Below are positions 1 to 14,673 of a stretch of 64,000 nucleotides of DNA, piece after piece. The stretch is from Metopolophium dirhodum (lineage: Eukaryota > Arthropoda > Insecta > Hemiptera > Aphididae). The stretch covers positions 36,556,447 through 36,620,446 of the forward strand of contig NC_083564.1 of assembly GCF_019925205.1 (NCBI RefSeq), written 5' to 3'. The notes under the pieces are model-generated. The model had not been told where the DNA came from. It worked only from the letters and a program-made list of their open reading frames with translations, and ran no database searches. Each line of letters opens with the position of its first letter. Position 1 is the stretch's first letter. Both the position numbers and the translations under genes were made by a program.

Positions 1-2371
1 AAAGTCACACACACGCACAAGTGGTGCACTGGTGCAGTGACCACTGATGATAATAATAATATTTTTACGAATTCGAATTTTCACTACCTATACTATAGGA
101 AGCAGAATGTCAGCTACCAGACAATAAAAATATTATACCATCGTTATTTTCTCGAAACCAAAATATGTACCAAAAATCAAATGTCATACTCTTGAACAAA
201 AATGTAGTGGTGGAAAGCTGTGTGTTCGTGAGGATATCGTTGAAAAATTCAAAAACCCGAGTAAGGTTTTGGCACTCTTCAAATTTCGCGTTAAGTTCGT
301 TAGGTAACTATTAGGTGCACACGATAACTGTTTCCCTGTGCAATACGTATCAGCGCCTGTGTGCCAGGTGTAGATATGATATAAAATATAATACAAATTA
401 TTACCGATAAAACGAATCGAATGCCGGCGCTTACAATAATCGTCAACGCCGACGGATACCGGTCGCATGATTAATTTTCTTCTCGTTGAACAATATTTTC
501 ACGGGCCAGGAGGAATGTCACGTTTAATACGATAATTATGCGCAACATTTATTTACTAAGCATAATATGTATAATATACGATTGTCGTAAATCATCTGCG
601 CCGACAATCGCCGAGACTTAAAATATCAGACAGGTATATAATATAATATATTATTGCGTATCAGGTGCACACAAGTGGGTGCCGTCTGATCGTATGTCGC
701 GATTCGATATTGAAATCGACTTAAGGTTGTACGCGCGTCGGACTGTACAACGGTGATTTTCACACCAACGATCGCGCGATTATTGCCATAATATGTATGT
801 AAATGCTACACGGTTGGCGTCTGTTTGACCGGTTCGGGGGGGGGGGGGGGGGGGAGGTGTCCAATAGCCCAATACGGTTTATGCCACGTGCCAATATAAG
901 ATTATTATTTATTTCTCACTTCTGTTTTGCACTCGCCGGCCGTAATTATATTATCTACACGAAAACGCGCTCGGCTGATTGTCGATTGTTCAGTACCGGC
1001 TATAACCAAACCCGGATTAAGATAATTTTGGGCCCGGGGCTAAATAGTAATAAATAATAATATATCCGTTGTCTATATGTATTATAGGAAACGTGCTACC
1101 CACCAAGGCCCCCTTTCACCCCTTAATCCGCGGGCTTGATACTACCTTTCGCGTTACGTATAAGTCTAATAATAATACATTTTTTTACTGACGGAAATAA
1201 TTCCAATTACAAAAATAAAAAAAACCATAGCTGATCAATATGTATACGCGTAGCAGATAAGTTAAAAATAGGCACCTATTTAAATAAACACCCAAGAATT
1301 ATATAATTATTAAGTACCCATACAGAATTAAAAAAATATAAAATAATAGTAAGATGAAAATATAATAATAATGTATATACATAATATGGATAAATCTTAT
1401 ACGATGTCTTGGTACTGAGAGGGAAATATTTTTGCACGCCTCGTCACATGATTTATTTTCATGTTTAAAAGATTGAATTTTTGGGGGAGGTTGTTTTGGA
1501 GTGTAGTCTCCACCTGTATGTATATGTACATATTGCAGCTATAAAATATAGTTGACGTATATCGAATGGTTACGGAATTTCGGCGCAAATTATGTCCTAA
1601 CCTACATTATAATGATGACGCGCGCCTGTTTCGTCCGACATACTCTCATCTTTTATATTTAACAGTTTATTCACGGTTTTCCTCTCTGCTGTCACGTGAG
1701 ATTTCCTGTATATTCACGACTATGATCGACTTCCCCTCTTCTGCCTCGGCCCCCTAACAGGCAGCTATATGTTACACTGGCAAAACGTCAATTCAATCGA
1801 CGCGCAACGTTTTATATATTATATTATTATATTAATAACGTATAATAAATATTAGATACATCTATATATGCTATAACACCGTGAGACGAGGATATCCGAA
1901 GTATTGGCGATCGGAAAAAATCACTCAAAAAATACTAGAATAATTAATAAATAAGTAACTAGTGTATTGTAGTATTAATATTATACGCAAAAAAAATTCC
2001 TTACTTTTTGACAAATACATGTCAAATTACCTATATAAAAGAGATCTTTTTTGATTTGTCATTAATTATAATATGTACCTAATGTATTTAACTATTTAAG
2101 TCTGGATATTTGTAAAATTACATATTAAACCTGTGTATTGTTTTTCAATGTTTTAATTTTACTAAATTAATAATTATTTATAGTAATTTTTTCGGCATTC
2201 ATACTCATTATATAAGTAGTACAATAAAGTACTTCGAGCTGCGTAAAATTTTTATATTTAATTGCATCATTGCAGTAAAACGAAACGACATTAAAGTAAT
2301 GTTAAAAAAAGACGTTGATTTTGTAGGTACCTATGTAATACCAGCGCTATTCAAAATTGAAAATAATACAT
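1..2371. other. AT-rich non-coding stretch
   Basis: No reading frame here looks like a gene: the longest are under 90 codons, low in complexity and without recognisable motifs. The stretch is AT-rich with scattered CpG-containing patches. It contains a run of 19 G at 836-854 and many TATAATATTA-type tracts. I see no RNA gene or mobile-element end that I can support. Confidence 0.6.
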
Positions 2372-2605
2372 CCAATGCTTCCTAGATCACCTGATTCTAC
2401 ACCATGTGACTACTTATTTTGGGAATATGTTTAAAATATTGTATATTACTGTGTGTATACTACTATTACTAATTACTATAACGCAATAACATGGAGGAGC
2501 TGAAAAACCTCTGGAGTCAACTATACAACGGATGTGCCGGAACAACTATGGGATGAACTTGACTTTAAGATCAGATGTTGTTCCTGTAACCAAGTCAGTC
2601 ATATA
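2372..2605 (+). pseudogene. Decayed Tc1/mariner-superfamily transposase, C-terminal remnant
   Basis: Reading 2372 onward gives PRSPDSTPCDYLFWEY, which matches the catalytic-region signature of IS630/Tc1/mariner-like transposases common in insects (family form PxSPDLxPxDxFLW; the D of the SPD segment is the third acidic residue in some subfamilies). About 30 bases later the frame is broken by TAA. A frame containing MEELKNLW (from 2491) follows, and then in another frame PEQLWDELDFKIRCC (from 2537), resembling the conserved WDELxxRxxxC C-terminus of the same family. The order and spacing fit one ancestral protein with several frameshifts and stops. It is non-functional. No terminal inverted repeats could be placed. 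Confidence 0.7.
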
Positions 2606-5600
2606 AGACCATATGTAATAAGACATACCCTAAGGCACAGACTAATAATCTCTAATATTATATTATTTTGTTTAATGTGTCAATTATCACTCCAAAGTGG
2701 ACTTAGTAATACTTAAAAATATATAAAACCATTTAAAACCGGGTGAATAATTTCAAATACCTAACCAACGTCCAACAGTATATTTACGTTCGTCGGTATA
2801 TATTATTATATATTTGCGTGTTTGTTGTACGTATACGTATATATTATTATTATAATTTATAACAATAATAATAATATAATATCGTAGGTCGTTAACTCGC
2901 ACGCGTGCGGTCAATGGTGTTTGTTTGACGATTGTTTTTTTTTTCATTTCACGGCGAAGGTTTTCTTATAAACTTACAGTTCAAACGTTTCAAATACAAA
3001 TAGCCGGACGACCGGACGTAGCTGGTCTGTATGTATACAAGGCGTATGGTATAATATTATATTGTATTATATACATCCGGATTTTGGCCGGATTTATGAA
3101 CATTTACACGATACGAATGATTAATGAATCTACACTCCCGTCGACTTACACGCGCGTGCAAATTAGCACCGGCTATACGATATAATACCAATAGGTAATT
3201 ATTTTTGAATCGTCGCCGCGTTCGATTCGTATATTATAAAAAATCATATTGTGTTTTTAATCGTGACCCCGCGAGACGTCATCGGAAGCAGTGCTGCAGG
3301 ATAAATTGTAACAGCGGTAGGTATATTATATTATCCTTTCATCTCCGTCGTTTATGTAAATACTATCTAATAATAAACTATACGCGACACACACGCAGGA
3401 CGTGTCTATGAATCGTAATTATGCAGTTTTATTATTATAACGATAAAATATATTATATATGTGCGATAATGCTTGCAATATTTTCTAGGGCGAACGAACA
3501 TCCGTCCGTTATCGATAACGTATCCTCGTCGGACGTCTCACAGTGCATTCATCGACGCACAATTTATTTATTCATAAATCACGAAACCAAATAATTTTGA
3601 TCGCCAACAGAAATACCGCGGCACGATATAACCTTGCGACGTAGTGTTTAATAATTTCGAAAATAAGTAAACGGATTCTAAACAATTAGGTATTTCGTAA
3701 AAATAGTTGTTGGTTTTTAAGTCTTAAAAATTGGAAATCACGATGCGATTGTGTTATAATATTATATAATATAAATACTATTATTGTGATAAAAAACGTA
3801 TTTGCGCATATCAAAACGCAAAAGGAAAATATAATCGAGTCAGTACATCTACATCAATACATCATCCTATAGCTGTATACTATTTGCAATACTACTGTGC
3901 CTATGGGTCATTGCAGGTTGGCACAATTCCGTCCTCGGGACGGTGTCACCGGCAATCATCCGTAAAGTAATGTATATACATATATATTGTAAATATTATA
4001 TTGTGCTATTATCGTAATGGCTTGTTAAAACGTATCGCTCTCTCACACTCTCTCTCTCTCTCTGTATATATATATATGTATAAACAGACTTGCACCCTGG
4101 TTTCGCGCTTTTATGTTATAGGCCGGTGCGGTTTCCCGGTGCGGACCGTCGCGCGAGTAGGTCACGAAAGGAAAATCGTCGTGGAGTTTCCCAGTCGACC
4201 GCGTCGCGCATTCCACCATTTTCCATAAGGAGACAATAAAATAGACAATATCGGGTATTATATTATAGTAAACGCATTATCTGTGGCAGTGGCGGCGATC
4301 GTTTCCGCTGTCATGTCGACGTCGTCGGTACAGCGATCCCGCACCGGTGCGGTGTGTAACGGTACATATACGTCGTATACCTATTTAGGTATAGGTAGCT
4401 CCTACTTAGCGCCGCGCTATATATAGGTAGGTACACCGCGCTCAACGTGACCCGATACTGTCGTAGTGTTGTAAATACAATATAATATTACTTATTGGTA
4501 TACATCCGGCGCGTATACAGAGTGATTCACCAAGCATGCGTTTCTCGCCCTCAGTTTTTCATTAATATAGATTTTAATTCAAATTCTGATAAGGACCGAG
4601 TTTTCAATAATATACTTATTCAGATTTTTTTTTATCTATTTTTCTAGACTTTTTTGAAAAGATTTATGTATTTTAAACGAAATTTGATGGAGTAGGTAGT
4701 ATAATTTATATAAATTAGTGTACAAAGTATAATATAGATCCATGATAATGGGTTCGGAAGATATATGGACTATGGAGGCAATGCATTTACATTAAACTAA
4801 TAGACGGAGCATCCGGAAATGGCGAGGGCGGGTGGTGTGGTATCTTGAAAGAGAGGTTGCAATTATAAATTGTACAGATATAATAACCAAAATTGTAAAA
4901 TCAAAAAATGCTACTGTGCATGTGTACCGTGCAGTGTACATTATACACCAAGATCAGCGCACTAACGTCAGACCGGCTGGAACGCGCTGGAACTACTTAA
5001 TAATTTACAATATAAAAAAATTTGTTCTCGTAAAAAAAAGATGTTTGTATTGCCACAAGTCACAAGACACTCCGTAAACGGTATAAAAATCTGAATAATT
5101 AAAAATATGGTAGGTACCCAAGTGTACAAGAATTCCAAAAACCAGAAATTGAATAAATTCATTATAAAAGAAAAATGGGGATGAGCATGCGGATTGATGA
5201 ATCACTTCGTGTCTTCGTATATATATGACGTGTATTGAATTACGCATTTAAAATGTTAACCTGAAACAATTTTCAATGGTATAAGTATATACCAATCATA
5301 TTATTATATAATCTTTCAGACTGATCGGCTGTTCCGGATAATCACGCATTGCGTAATTACAGCGCATAATTTAAGAATCACTTTTTTTCAAGCGCGACAT
5401 TTCGTATAATAATAATAGATATACTCGTCTTTTGTTTTCCGGCAATTTTCTCCACGCGCGCACACTGTCCGTGCCCAATAATAAATAATACCACCTAATA
5501 TTATACCATGGTCGTTGTCACAGTTCCGCCGTTGACCAAGAAATACGACCTGCACGTCAGCCGCGCCTATACTATGTACAGGGTTATTATTTTATCGCGT

Positions 5601-8600
5601 ATACCAGACTTTTAGTGTGTACATTCATAAATACACGACATTTTTCAATTTTAAGTACGTACACCCACGAGTGATAACCACTATGGGTAAATTAAGGTAG
5701 TACGCGTATCTGTTATGAATTCCTCGCATTTCCTGTTGCAGTATATCGCTTGGCGTATACGATAACAAAATCACCCTGTATACACTGCACTTGGATATTA
5801 TAGTTGGGTAGGTTTAAATGTATACATAACATATTAAATTTAAGTAGTGTATAGTTTTCCACTCGAATAATCGCCGCGCCCATTGTTCAGACATTTCACA
5901 TTACTTATTTACATGTAGGTACCTATGTATATAATATATAATATATATCGATTATTGACATGTTCGGGTTCGCGGCCGTGATTAACTCGCGTACGTGCTT
6001 ATTAGTTTGCACGAGAAAATCGTTTTTCAAAAACGAATATATGTATGAGTGTAATAAAAAATACCGTAAACTCGGCACGATATAATAATACATCTGTGGT
6101 TGTCTTTTACGCGGTGAACAAAATTGTTGCGCGTAGAATCTCCAGGAGGGATTACTATATAATATAAATTATTTATTTATTATATCATAATAGGTTATAA
6201 TACACCCCCCCCCCCCCCCACACACACACACTCACACACATACAATTTTGCATATGTTTGCACATTTTTTTCCCTGCCTATAATTAGTTTATTATGGAAT
6301 TTGTAATTTTGTACCCTTTTCGTTATAAAACGTTTGGGACTGCCTCCCAAGATAATATTTCTGTATACGTTCTCGACAACGTGGCGTATTATGGTCGAAA
6401 TAACGGTGCAGCATACGTTTACACGTCGTATTATTATGATTTATGCAAGTTGCCTCGTATATTCGACGCAGAACGCGGTTTTCGCTCGTTCCGGTTTTTG
6501 TCCGCACTACCCGATGTTGAATACGAATAAGTTTCTCTCGATTTCGACGCGTGGGCCTATACCCGCGAAAACAGATTGCACGTGTGTCCTCGTGGTCGAC
6601 TCCCATTTACGGCTGTCGCTGTTATATACAGTTAGATAATTATATAGTATATGAACATTTACCACGACACCTGACGTCGATCGTTATAGCAATAATCATT
6701 ACAGACGCGGTGACGGCGGTAATATTCTCGCTGGGTACGATCTTGGACGAGACAATTATAGCCGTCATGCACCCTAGATTTGACAACCGCTCGATTTTGA
6801 AATTATAAATCTTCGAGAATCGCACAGTCCTGCGCGTCACGTCGTAGTAATATAATATGCATAACGTTGCTCGCACAAGTGTTACGGCGTACAAAATAGC
6901 GCGCGCATAACGTCATGCAATAATTATCAGATATACATGTATAGCCGCGGGTAAAGACTAATGAGTAAGGACTATTTGCAACTAATTAGCAGCCGAAAAT
7001 GTCGTGTCATTCGTTCTGTATAGTTTAATATTTAATTATATTTTGCGTCTATGCGTACACGGAATAACGTATGAAAAACCACAAACAACTATATAAAAAA
7101 CAACAAAGTTTTTGGTTTACCAACAATTCTGCTGGAACGTTTTTTTTTACTGGTGACTTCAACAAATTTAGCAAGTAATATAATAATATAATACGAATAA
7201 CGTAACGTGACAGAAAAATACATGTTTTGGTTTTTTGCAAGCTGTTTACACACAAATCGTTTATTGAGCCGACATGTCGTATGCGTCGAAAATAAATACG
7301 TCAGCGTTACTGACGAATAACGTCCGGAATCCGCAAAAAGGACGAAATTAATAAAATCCACAATCCGATGAGGTCTGTTTGCGGACGGTTGATTTTCTCA
7401 AAGCGTCTCTCTCTCTCTCTCTTTCTCAAGCCTCCCCCTTATGGCTCTTTGATTAGAAATCGATATATTATATTAGACATCATATTTATGAGCGTATATA
7501 ACATACCATCATCCGGGGAACTAATCATTCATTGTTTTCAGAACGTGTTAAAACAAATGGGTCGTCGCCGTAATACGCGTAGAATTATGTGCGCTATAAA
7601 AAAAACCGCCGCGACCGCGTGCGCATAATATATAGAAAGCAGTGGGCAAATGATACACCTCGTCGCGGGAAAGGCGATGAGAGAAAGATACGGATGTCAC
7701 AGAGCTCGGCGAGCGTTTCGCGGATTTACCTTAAAAGGTATGTATTATTATATGCGTATATAATAGGTACTGAGGATCGTTGTAGATTAAATGTACCTAT
7801 TTATTATCGAGGTACACCGTGGAGCGACTTTTGATATCGGAATTCGCGCGTCGATGAAATTGATGGCGGGCGCGAGAAGACATGTACGTTCGGATCGTAA
7901 CACGATGTACTCATATATCGTAACCTATATATACATAAATGATATATATGATATATTATATTGTATTCGATTTCACCGACATACCTAAACATATACGCAG
8001 GTGCAATAGCAATAATAATATAAACACATGTGACGTATATATATATATATATATATAGGCACTACTGTGCAGCAGCGGTGGACAATATATCGTTTGTTGT
8101 CGTATCTGTTTCATATTATATTATATATATTTTGACTCGAACCTAAATACAGGCACATGTAGTGACACGGTTTTACGTTTTAATTTAATAATATATATAT
8201 AATATAATATGACGCATAATAATATGTGAAGAATATATTTTTGAAATGCGATACATACGTGTTTCTCACTGTGTAGTGTGTACGGTGCATGTGCAGTGCA
8301 TGCGTTGTTATTGTTGTTATTGTTCAGTTAAAAATTGTAAAGGTGCGCGCACGCACCAGCTATACTCTTGAAAATATTAAAATCGTGAACAGACGTTCGT
8401 TAAGCAGAAATTAGCGGTTTAATATAATAATATTATTGTAATAGGTGTTTTACGAACATTCCTTGCGTCAGCTGTGCATTGTGGTCAAGGACGATCCACG
8501 ACCTCACCCGGCAACTTTTTGTGTGTATCCGCATTGCCGTTTAAATATAATATAATATTGTACTCGCGTATTATGCGCGACCGCTCGACTTAAACACATT

Positions 8601-10734
8601 TTTATGCGCGTGCGATTTCGAAAAAGAGTTTAGGTACAATGCAATACATTAACTAGACAATACAGCATTTTGTCGCAAATGCAAAGGTTTTATATTAGAT
8701 ATTTATATACGTACCACGGTCTCATCTCTGCGCTGGGATTTTCGAAAGTCAAACTTGGTTCGCTTGGAAAAGAAATTGCACGAAAACATTTTTCGCCTCG
8801 GGCCTCTTTCCTACCCTCACCGTTATACATACACGCATGACCTGGCTAAACAGGGTCATCAAGAAATCACGTCACATAACTGCATGCGTGCATATTATAC
8901 TTATGTTATGTGAAATTCAGATTCTATAGTCGGTCTAGTCGTAGATTAGGATATTATTATAATAAATAAACCTAAAGTGAGCCTATACTCATTTCTACTA
9001 TATTACAGGCTCTCCATAAGCTACTACGGTTACAGTATATTGTTGTATATAGGCACTCATTATTTCGAAAACTACCTATTGTCATAAATGAAAAATAAAT
9101 TTCGATAATTAGTCGCTCAACGCAGTGACCCTACCTAACCGCCACCTCGGCTCCTAAACATAAATCGGAAATTCCATCGCAAAAAAAACGATACGAGTCC
9201 AAACGCACCTATAAATAATTAATTTTTTTTCGGCATGGATAATCGCAGGTTATAGATTGATAAATATATTCGTCGATAGCGACTCTCAATCGCGGTATAT
9301 CGTAATATAATGAATCGATGCGCCCATTCTCTAATAATTCACAAACGCCCGTGTGGATGTATAATAAATTATTTTATAATATCAAAATAAAATATTTACG
9401 TAGACACATTACGCCCGTCTTTACAATAATATAGTGTATTTTTATAAATTGTAATTAATATATTTTACTCGTCGCAAGTTGTGTGTGTCGGAATGTCGGC
9501 CGAGCGGACGTGCGGATGACCTGCTGAGGACAGTGCGCGCGGAGAGGGCGTTTACCGCTCGCTGCAGGAGGATCACTGGACTCGGATATTTACGACGACG
9601 ACGCGCGTAGTAAACGGTTGAGTACGCGACGGGACTGGCGATATTATGATACCTCGGTGGTTATACGGCAATGCATATAATGGCATACTAAATGTAGGTA
9701 CTAAAAGTTCACTACAATCAAAACGACTAGGTTACGATTTCAGCTGAAGTTGTATATCTACAGATATGTCCGATATTTGATATCGTGTTATATTTTAGTG
9801 AAAAAAAGCGTAATAGTATATAGGTTACCAACGGCCAACACCTATTTTATATAAAAATGTTTTATTTCGTACGTAATAATATATTCTATTTGACCATTTC
9901 AAATTTCTACATGATGTGGTTTTACAGACCGAAAATAATAAACAGTATAATATCGATGTACTATTGTATCCTATATTAAATTTCTAGAACAATACAACAT
10001 TCAATATTGATATTTACCGTAAGAGGTAAATAATTCCAATGGAAGTGCGTATGAGGAAAATATTCACTTGAGTGTAAAAATATAAACTTTTAGTTTTTAT
10101 AAACATGATGTACCTACAGCGTGGCGTTTACTATATTGAATATAATAAAAAGTATACAAATTATTTGAGGATTTGAACATTAAATGTAGGTGATTACATG
10201 TAATACAAATACATTTATAGCTTAAGAAGTTATAAAAAAATGATAAAGGAGTAAAAATATTTATATTATATGTAAGAGTGGAGAAGTCTATATAAGCTGT
10301 GCTCATAACTGCGGCGAGGATTAATAAATAAAACTGGGAAAACCTCCCACACGTGCCTTACATTTTTGATGAAGTTTATTTTGGTTCTAGTAAGATCTTT
10401 TATAGTTTTATTACTATATTTTAAACTTAAATCCATTAACCAATGTAGTATACACAGAGGTGTTGTGTGAAGCGTATATGGACGGTAACCGTGCGCAACG
10501 TCCTGTGGAATGTTTCGCAGGTAAATTTAGTTTTTTTAGTGGAATATTTATCTGTTGCCGGTTAAACGTGGTGGGAAGAAATTGAAATAATCAGAACATA
10601 CAAATATGAGATACTATCAGAAAATTCTTTCTTATTGCACATCTAGATCAATAAAGGAACCACTATTCCAAATACCAAGTACGTACGCTTTGTATTTTAA
10701 AACCAATATTTTATATTTAAATTAAATATTGCTT
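2606..10734. other. Gene-poor AT-rich DNA with microsatellites
   Basis: I see no convincing gene. The open frames are short and lack family motifs. Simple repeats stand out: a C-run at 6205-6219 followed directly by a CA tract to 6240, a TC tract at 7406-7422, and a TA tract at 8036-8057. Around 9480-9640 there is a CpG-rich patch that could be regulatory, but nothing further can be said. A TATACAG(A/G)GTGATT sequence at about 4514 recurs inverted at about 5779 and is noted under findings. Confidence 0.5.
6205..6240. repeat. Poly-C plus CA microsatellite
   Basis: A run of 15 C (6205-6219) runs directly into an alternating CA tract with one interruption (CTCA). Such homopolymer plus dinucleotide junctions are prone to slippage and to assembly error. 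Confidence 0.9.
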
Positions 10735-10940
10735 GACAGATGGTTCCACTGTTGTATTCTTTCAACCCCTTATTTTCTCCTTTAGGGGTGGGATTTTCAA
10801 AAATCCTTTCTTAGCGGACTCCTGTATCATAATAGCTATATGTATGCCAAATTTCAGCCCGATCCGTCCAAAATGGTATGAGCTGTGCGCTGATAGATCA
10901 GTCAGTCAGCTTACTGTTTTATATATACAGATAAATAGTA
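10735..10940 (+). repeat. LINE/SINE-like 3' tail remnant
   Basis: The segment contains a 'TTTAGGGGTGGGATTTTC' stretch, then 'TATGCCAAATTTCAGCCCGATCCGTCC', then 'GAGCTGTGCGCTGATAGATCAGTCAGTCAG', and ends in TTTTATATATACAGATAA. From memory, this order (CAAATTTCA, CCGTCC, AGCTGTGCG, GATAGATCAGTCAGTCAG, then a short TATATAGAT tail) recurs in insect genomes as the 3' end of non-LTR elements or of SINEs that borrow that tail. A 74-codon frame runs through it but is probably incidental. The family assignment is recollection, not a search. Confidence 0.5.
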
Positions 10941-10959
10941 TGTATAGATTCTTATAATT

Positions 10960-13900
10960 TTATAAATGCAAATATCTTAGGTTTTCAATAATTTTGGTAT
11001 ATTTCATGACAGGTATTATGCATTTCAAATCATCGTTTTAAATAATAATTTATATTGTATAAAGATAGATTTATAACCATTGGCAGTTTGTTATTTATAT
11101 AATTCACATCATGTTTTCAGTTTTACCTCGGTGTCGTAAGGTCGGGAAAATTTTGTCGAACGCGAACATGAAAAAACACTATACAATTTCTCCAAGTGTT
11201 TTCTATTAGGAATTGATTTATCTTATTGTTAAGTGTACTTAGAGTAATATAGCGTACTCGCGCAGTACGATATATAATAGTTTCAACCAAATTTTTTTCT
11301 AGCGCATAATATTCGAGTTTCAATCTATAACATTATATTTTACGATATTATAACCGCTTTAATCGTTTATTATAGCCTATAGGTACCTATGTGAACATTA
11401 TACGTCAGTTTATTATTTAAAACCATATTGGCGTTCGGTTAAACTAAAAATCATTATCGAAAAAAAAACTAAATAAATCACATAAGGAAATACAAAAAAA
11501 CACATACGCTGTTTAAAAAAAATAAAAATAAAAACCATGCCATGACTTATGAGTATATTGTTCGAACTAAGAACTAATACGAAACACAATATAATAATAG
11601 AAAATATACCGGTTCTGCATATATATAATATATAGATAATCGCGCGAGTATGTAATAAAAAATTGTATCGATTTCAACGAAACGCGCATAAAGCGATCCA
11701 TATGGGATTACCTATAATAAGTACCGCAAGTATAGGGATAATGTCCGTCTTCGGGTTTTGGTACGCAATATGCATGTGTACAACAAAATTATATCATAAT
11801 TCGCACACGCGTATTATAATAGCGAATACGAATATTATTATACCTATACGACTTGTATTCATATAAATGTCCGTGTGCGCCAATAGCCGCCGAGTCCTGT
11901 TATAATGTTAGATCATGTCGTATACCTATAACCTACAGGTACGTGTGAGTGCATTACGAGCCTTCTTTTCGCGTACCTACACCACACACACACACACATA
12001 ATGCCCATATAAACGGACAAACGCGCGTTAAACCGCAAAATCGTTTGATTATTCGCAACGCACTGTAACGCATCATTTTTTTTATCCTCGTCTCTTTTTT
12101 TTTAAGAACGCATTATAATAACGTATTGTATTATACGATTATTGCAGGCGCGGCGTTCTTAAAATGTATGATATAAGCGCGGCAGTTTTTTAATCCTTAG
12201 CCGCGCGTCGGTGTGTTTGGCATCGCACACATCGTGCCCGTCGTCACAATTTAAGACGTACATTAAAGCTGCTACTTAGGGTACGCGTGTACCTCGGAGG
12301 TCTATGATACTGTACACACCTATACAGAAACGCTTTAAGTGTTCCCGAGGTAAGTGACAATGCGATATGCGTAATAATATGATCGGCAGACTGACGAATT
12401 TGACTGCACTGTCACTCATTTTTGATTTTTGTGTATTTGAAAAGATTGTTTTTATAATGCGTACCTAGTTTGAAGTGTTGATAACACCACATTTTTAAAA
12501 ACTAATAACCTTTGTTTCACGATCGTATAAACCAGTATTACTTTTCAAAACGTTTGGACGTTCGGTGCATCATAAATATTGAATACATTGAACGAATTTT
12601 TGTTTTGTTAATATATGAGATTAAAACTAAGATATATAGGTAGCGAAAAGTGAAACAGCCAGGCGGTAGTACTACTAGTACTCCGATAATGATGTGGTTT
12701 TCACTGTAGGTACATACTTGAGAATTGTGATAACAACTCGACTTTAATTCCTTTTGCATCAAAACATATTTGTTTCATTCACGATTATTCTGCTTCCAAG
12801 AATCATCTCTCACTATAACTTCCGAAGGTACGTTAGAAAGTAAAATAACAAACATAAAAGCTAACATGACATTGTATTGTTTAGCCTTCGGTAACATCAA
12901 CATTTTAATTTCACCTCCACCTTATCCATAATATACTATCCATACAATATAAAATAATGTTCATTGTGGAGAAATTTGGTTTTTGATGTATTTGGAATTT
13001 AGGTTGTGCAGGTTTGAATACTTCGAAGTTCGATTCGTATATTTTGGGCTTGTAAGGGATACTCTGAGCAAGGCATACACCTTGAACTGCCACGCTATAC
13101 GCTATACTCTGCATGGTAGATTACTGACCTTTTCTCCCGAAGAATCACCCTCCTCCAGATTGGTAATCATGTCGACCCACCTGTGTTATATTTGCGGAAT
13201 GACCTCCAGATATTAGAGTAATCGATTTTCTTTCCCTAGGCTGGTAAACTGGAAATCCACGATTATGTTTAGTTTTATATTTGGAGAAAGTAGAAACAAG
13301 AAATTATATACATTATATATATTTAATTATTTTTCTTAAATATATCCCTTGTATAGTTTGTATATTATGTAATATGTATTGCTTCGTATAATAATATACA
13401 ATATGTGAACACTGTTCGGTTACTATAATCCAATCTTTAAAAAAAAAAAATCGTAAACCACTATACGACAAGAAATGTCGTTTTATTAGAACCGTAAAAT
13501 ATATTATAAAATCCATTTTTTTTTCGAAAAACACAAAAATCGACTTTAATAAAAAGTATAGTGTAGGCGTGCAGCCGGTTAAATGGATCGCTCCGTATAT
13601 ACATACACCGGTCTGACGTATATTATTGTTTACATATTACTATATTATATGCCCATATAGGTACATGTCTTATTATTGTTACTTTTTTATGTTTTCTCGA
13701 CTCCCGGGGCAATAGTGCTCGTTCACGGTCCACTGATACCCCTGAGCAGTGGCCCCGAGGAATACCGTGGCACACACACACACACACACTGTGTCCGTCG
13801 TCTGTTTATGCGTGAACCATGTATACACCACACATACTATCACGCATTGTTTTCTTGCGTCCATCTCCGCGAGTCTTGGCTGTTGCAGGCCGGGTGGAGG

Positions 13901-14054
13901 GCACCCCAGAAAAATAATACAATACGTAAAAAATGGTGGACGCCCATTGTGTAGAACGACGTGTGTGCGTGCGTATACACATAAGCCTATATATAAATAC
14001 ACATTTATATACCGGTCGGTATACCTACTACATGCGTATATATATACACTATAC
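10960..14054. other. Non-coding AT-rich DNA flanking the LTR element
   Basis: No gene is supported. A CA microsatellite of 19 bases lies at 13771-13789. Overlapping frames of 90-130 codons on both strands around 13,680-14,070 are driven by this CA/GT tract and by TA-rich sequence, and have no protein-like composition. Confidence 0.5.
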
Positions 14055-14058
14055 ATAG
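14055..14058. repeat. Target-site duplication (left copy), ATAG
   Basis: ATAG directly abuts the left LTR and is repeated immediately outside the right LTR at 23574-23577. A 4-bp duplication fits Ty3/gypsy-type integration. Confidence 0.75.
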
Positions 14059-14638
14059 TGTAGTGATCCCTCACTGCTCGCTTATATTTTGAGTTCGTCG
14101 ACGTTGATGGTTAATGTAGGAGAGAAGGTTGGAGAGAGACAAGTTGTATAAGTTATTTATAGTACTTTATTGTTAAGACAAAATAATAATAATTAAACAT
14201 TTATAAAGAAATTAGATAAATTTGAGGACAGAGCGAAAAGCATCTGCCCGAGAAGTTAGTGACTGCGTGGTGCAGACTCTGTACTAAATCCTAATTTGCT
14301 ATAGACTCTATCTTATATTTATATAAAATCTATATGTATAAAAAAAAATGTACACGGTAGAGCCCAGGAGGTGGATATCTGAAAGGGAACCGGAGCTGGA
14401 CGTTGTTATTGCAAAACAACCCGAATGTACGATTGGCACTCTTCTTTATTGGCACTTAAATTATTATAGGTTTGTTTTGCAGATATTTGATGTTGAAGTT
14501 TTAATTACGTCGTAAAACTCTAGGTACGTACATGTACGCGATTCTTGGAATCGAATAGTTGAAAGTTAATCTCCTTGTTGTTGTTGTCCTACCGCGGAAA
14601 GGTACTTAATATATTCGTAGAAACGCAGGTTTACTACA
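14059..14638 (-). repeat. 3' LTR (580 bp)
   Basis: The LTR begins TGTAGT and ends ACTACA, a perfect 6-bp terminal inversion. It matches 22995-23573 throughout by eye, apart from one extra A in the A-run near 14340. On the coding (minus) strand it has TATA-like sequence around 14,300-14,345 and an AATAAA polyadenylation signal (complement of 14166-14171) with U/GU-rich sequence beyond. As the downstream LTR it would supply the transcript 3' end. Confidence 0.95.
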
Positions 14639-14649
14639 TTCCTCCCCTC
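14639..14649 (-). other. Polypurine tract (plus-strand primer)
   Basis: Read on the element strand the bases are GAGGGGAGGAA, ending exactly at the TGTAGT start of the 3' LTR. A purine run in this position is the standard primer for plus-strand DNA synthesis in LTR retroelements. Confidence 0.85.
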
Positions 14650-14673
14650 GAAGATGGAAGTCCCCGACTTCCA

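Noticed and set aside
13679..14074. 131-codon minus-strand frame next to the LTR element
   Set aside because: It is produced by a CA/GT microsatellite and TA-rich sequence and ends in the LTR; no protein-like features.
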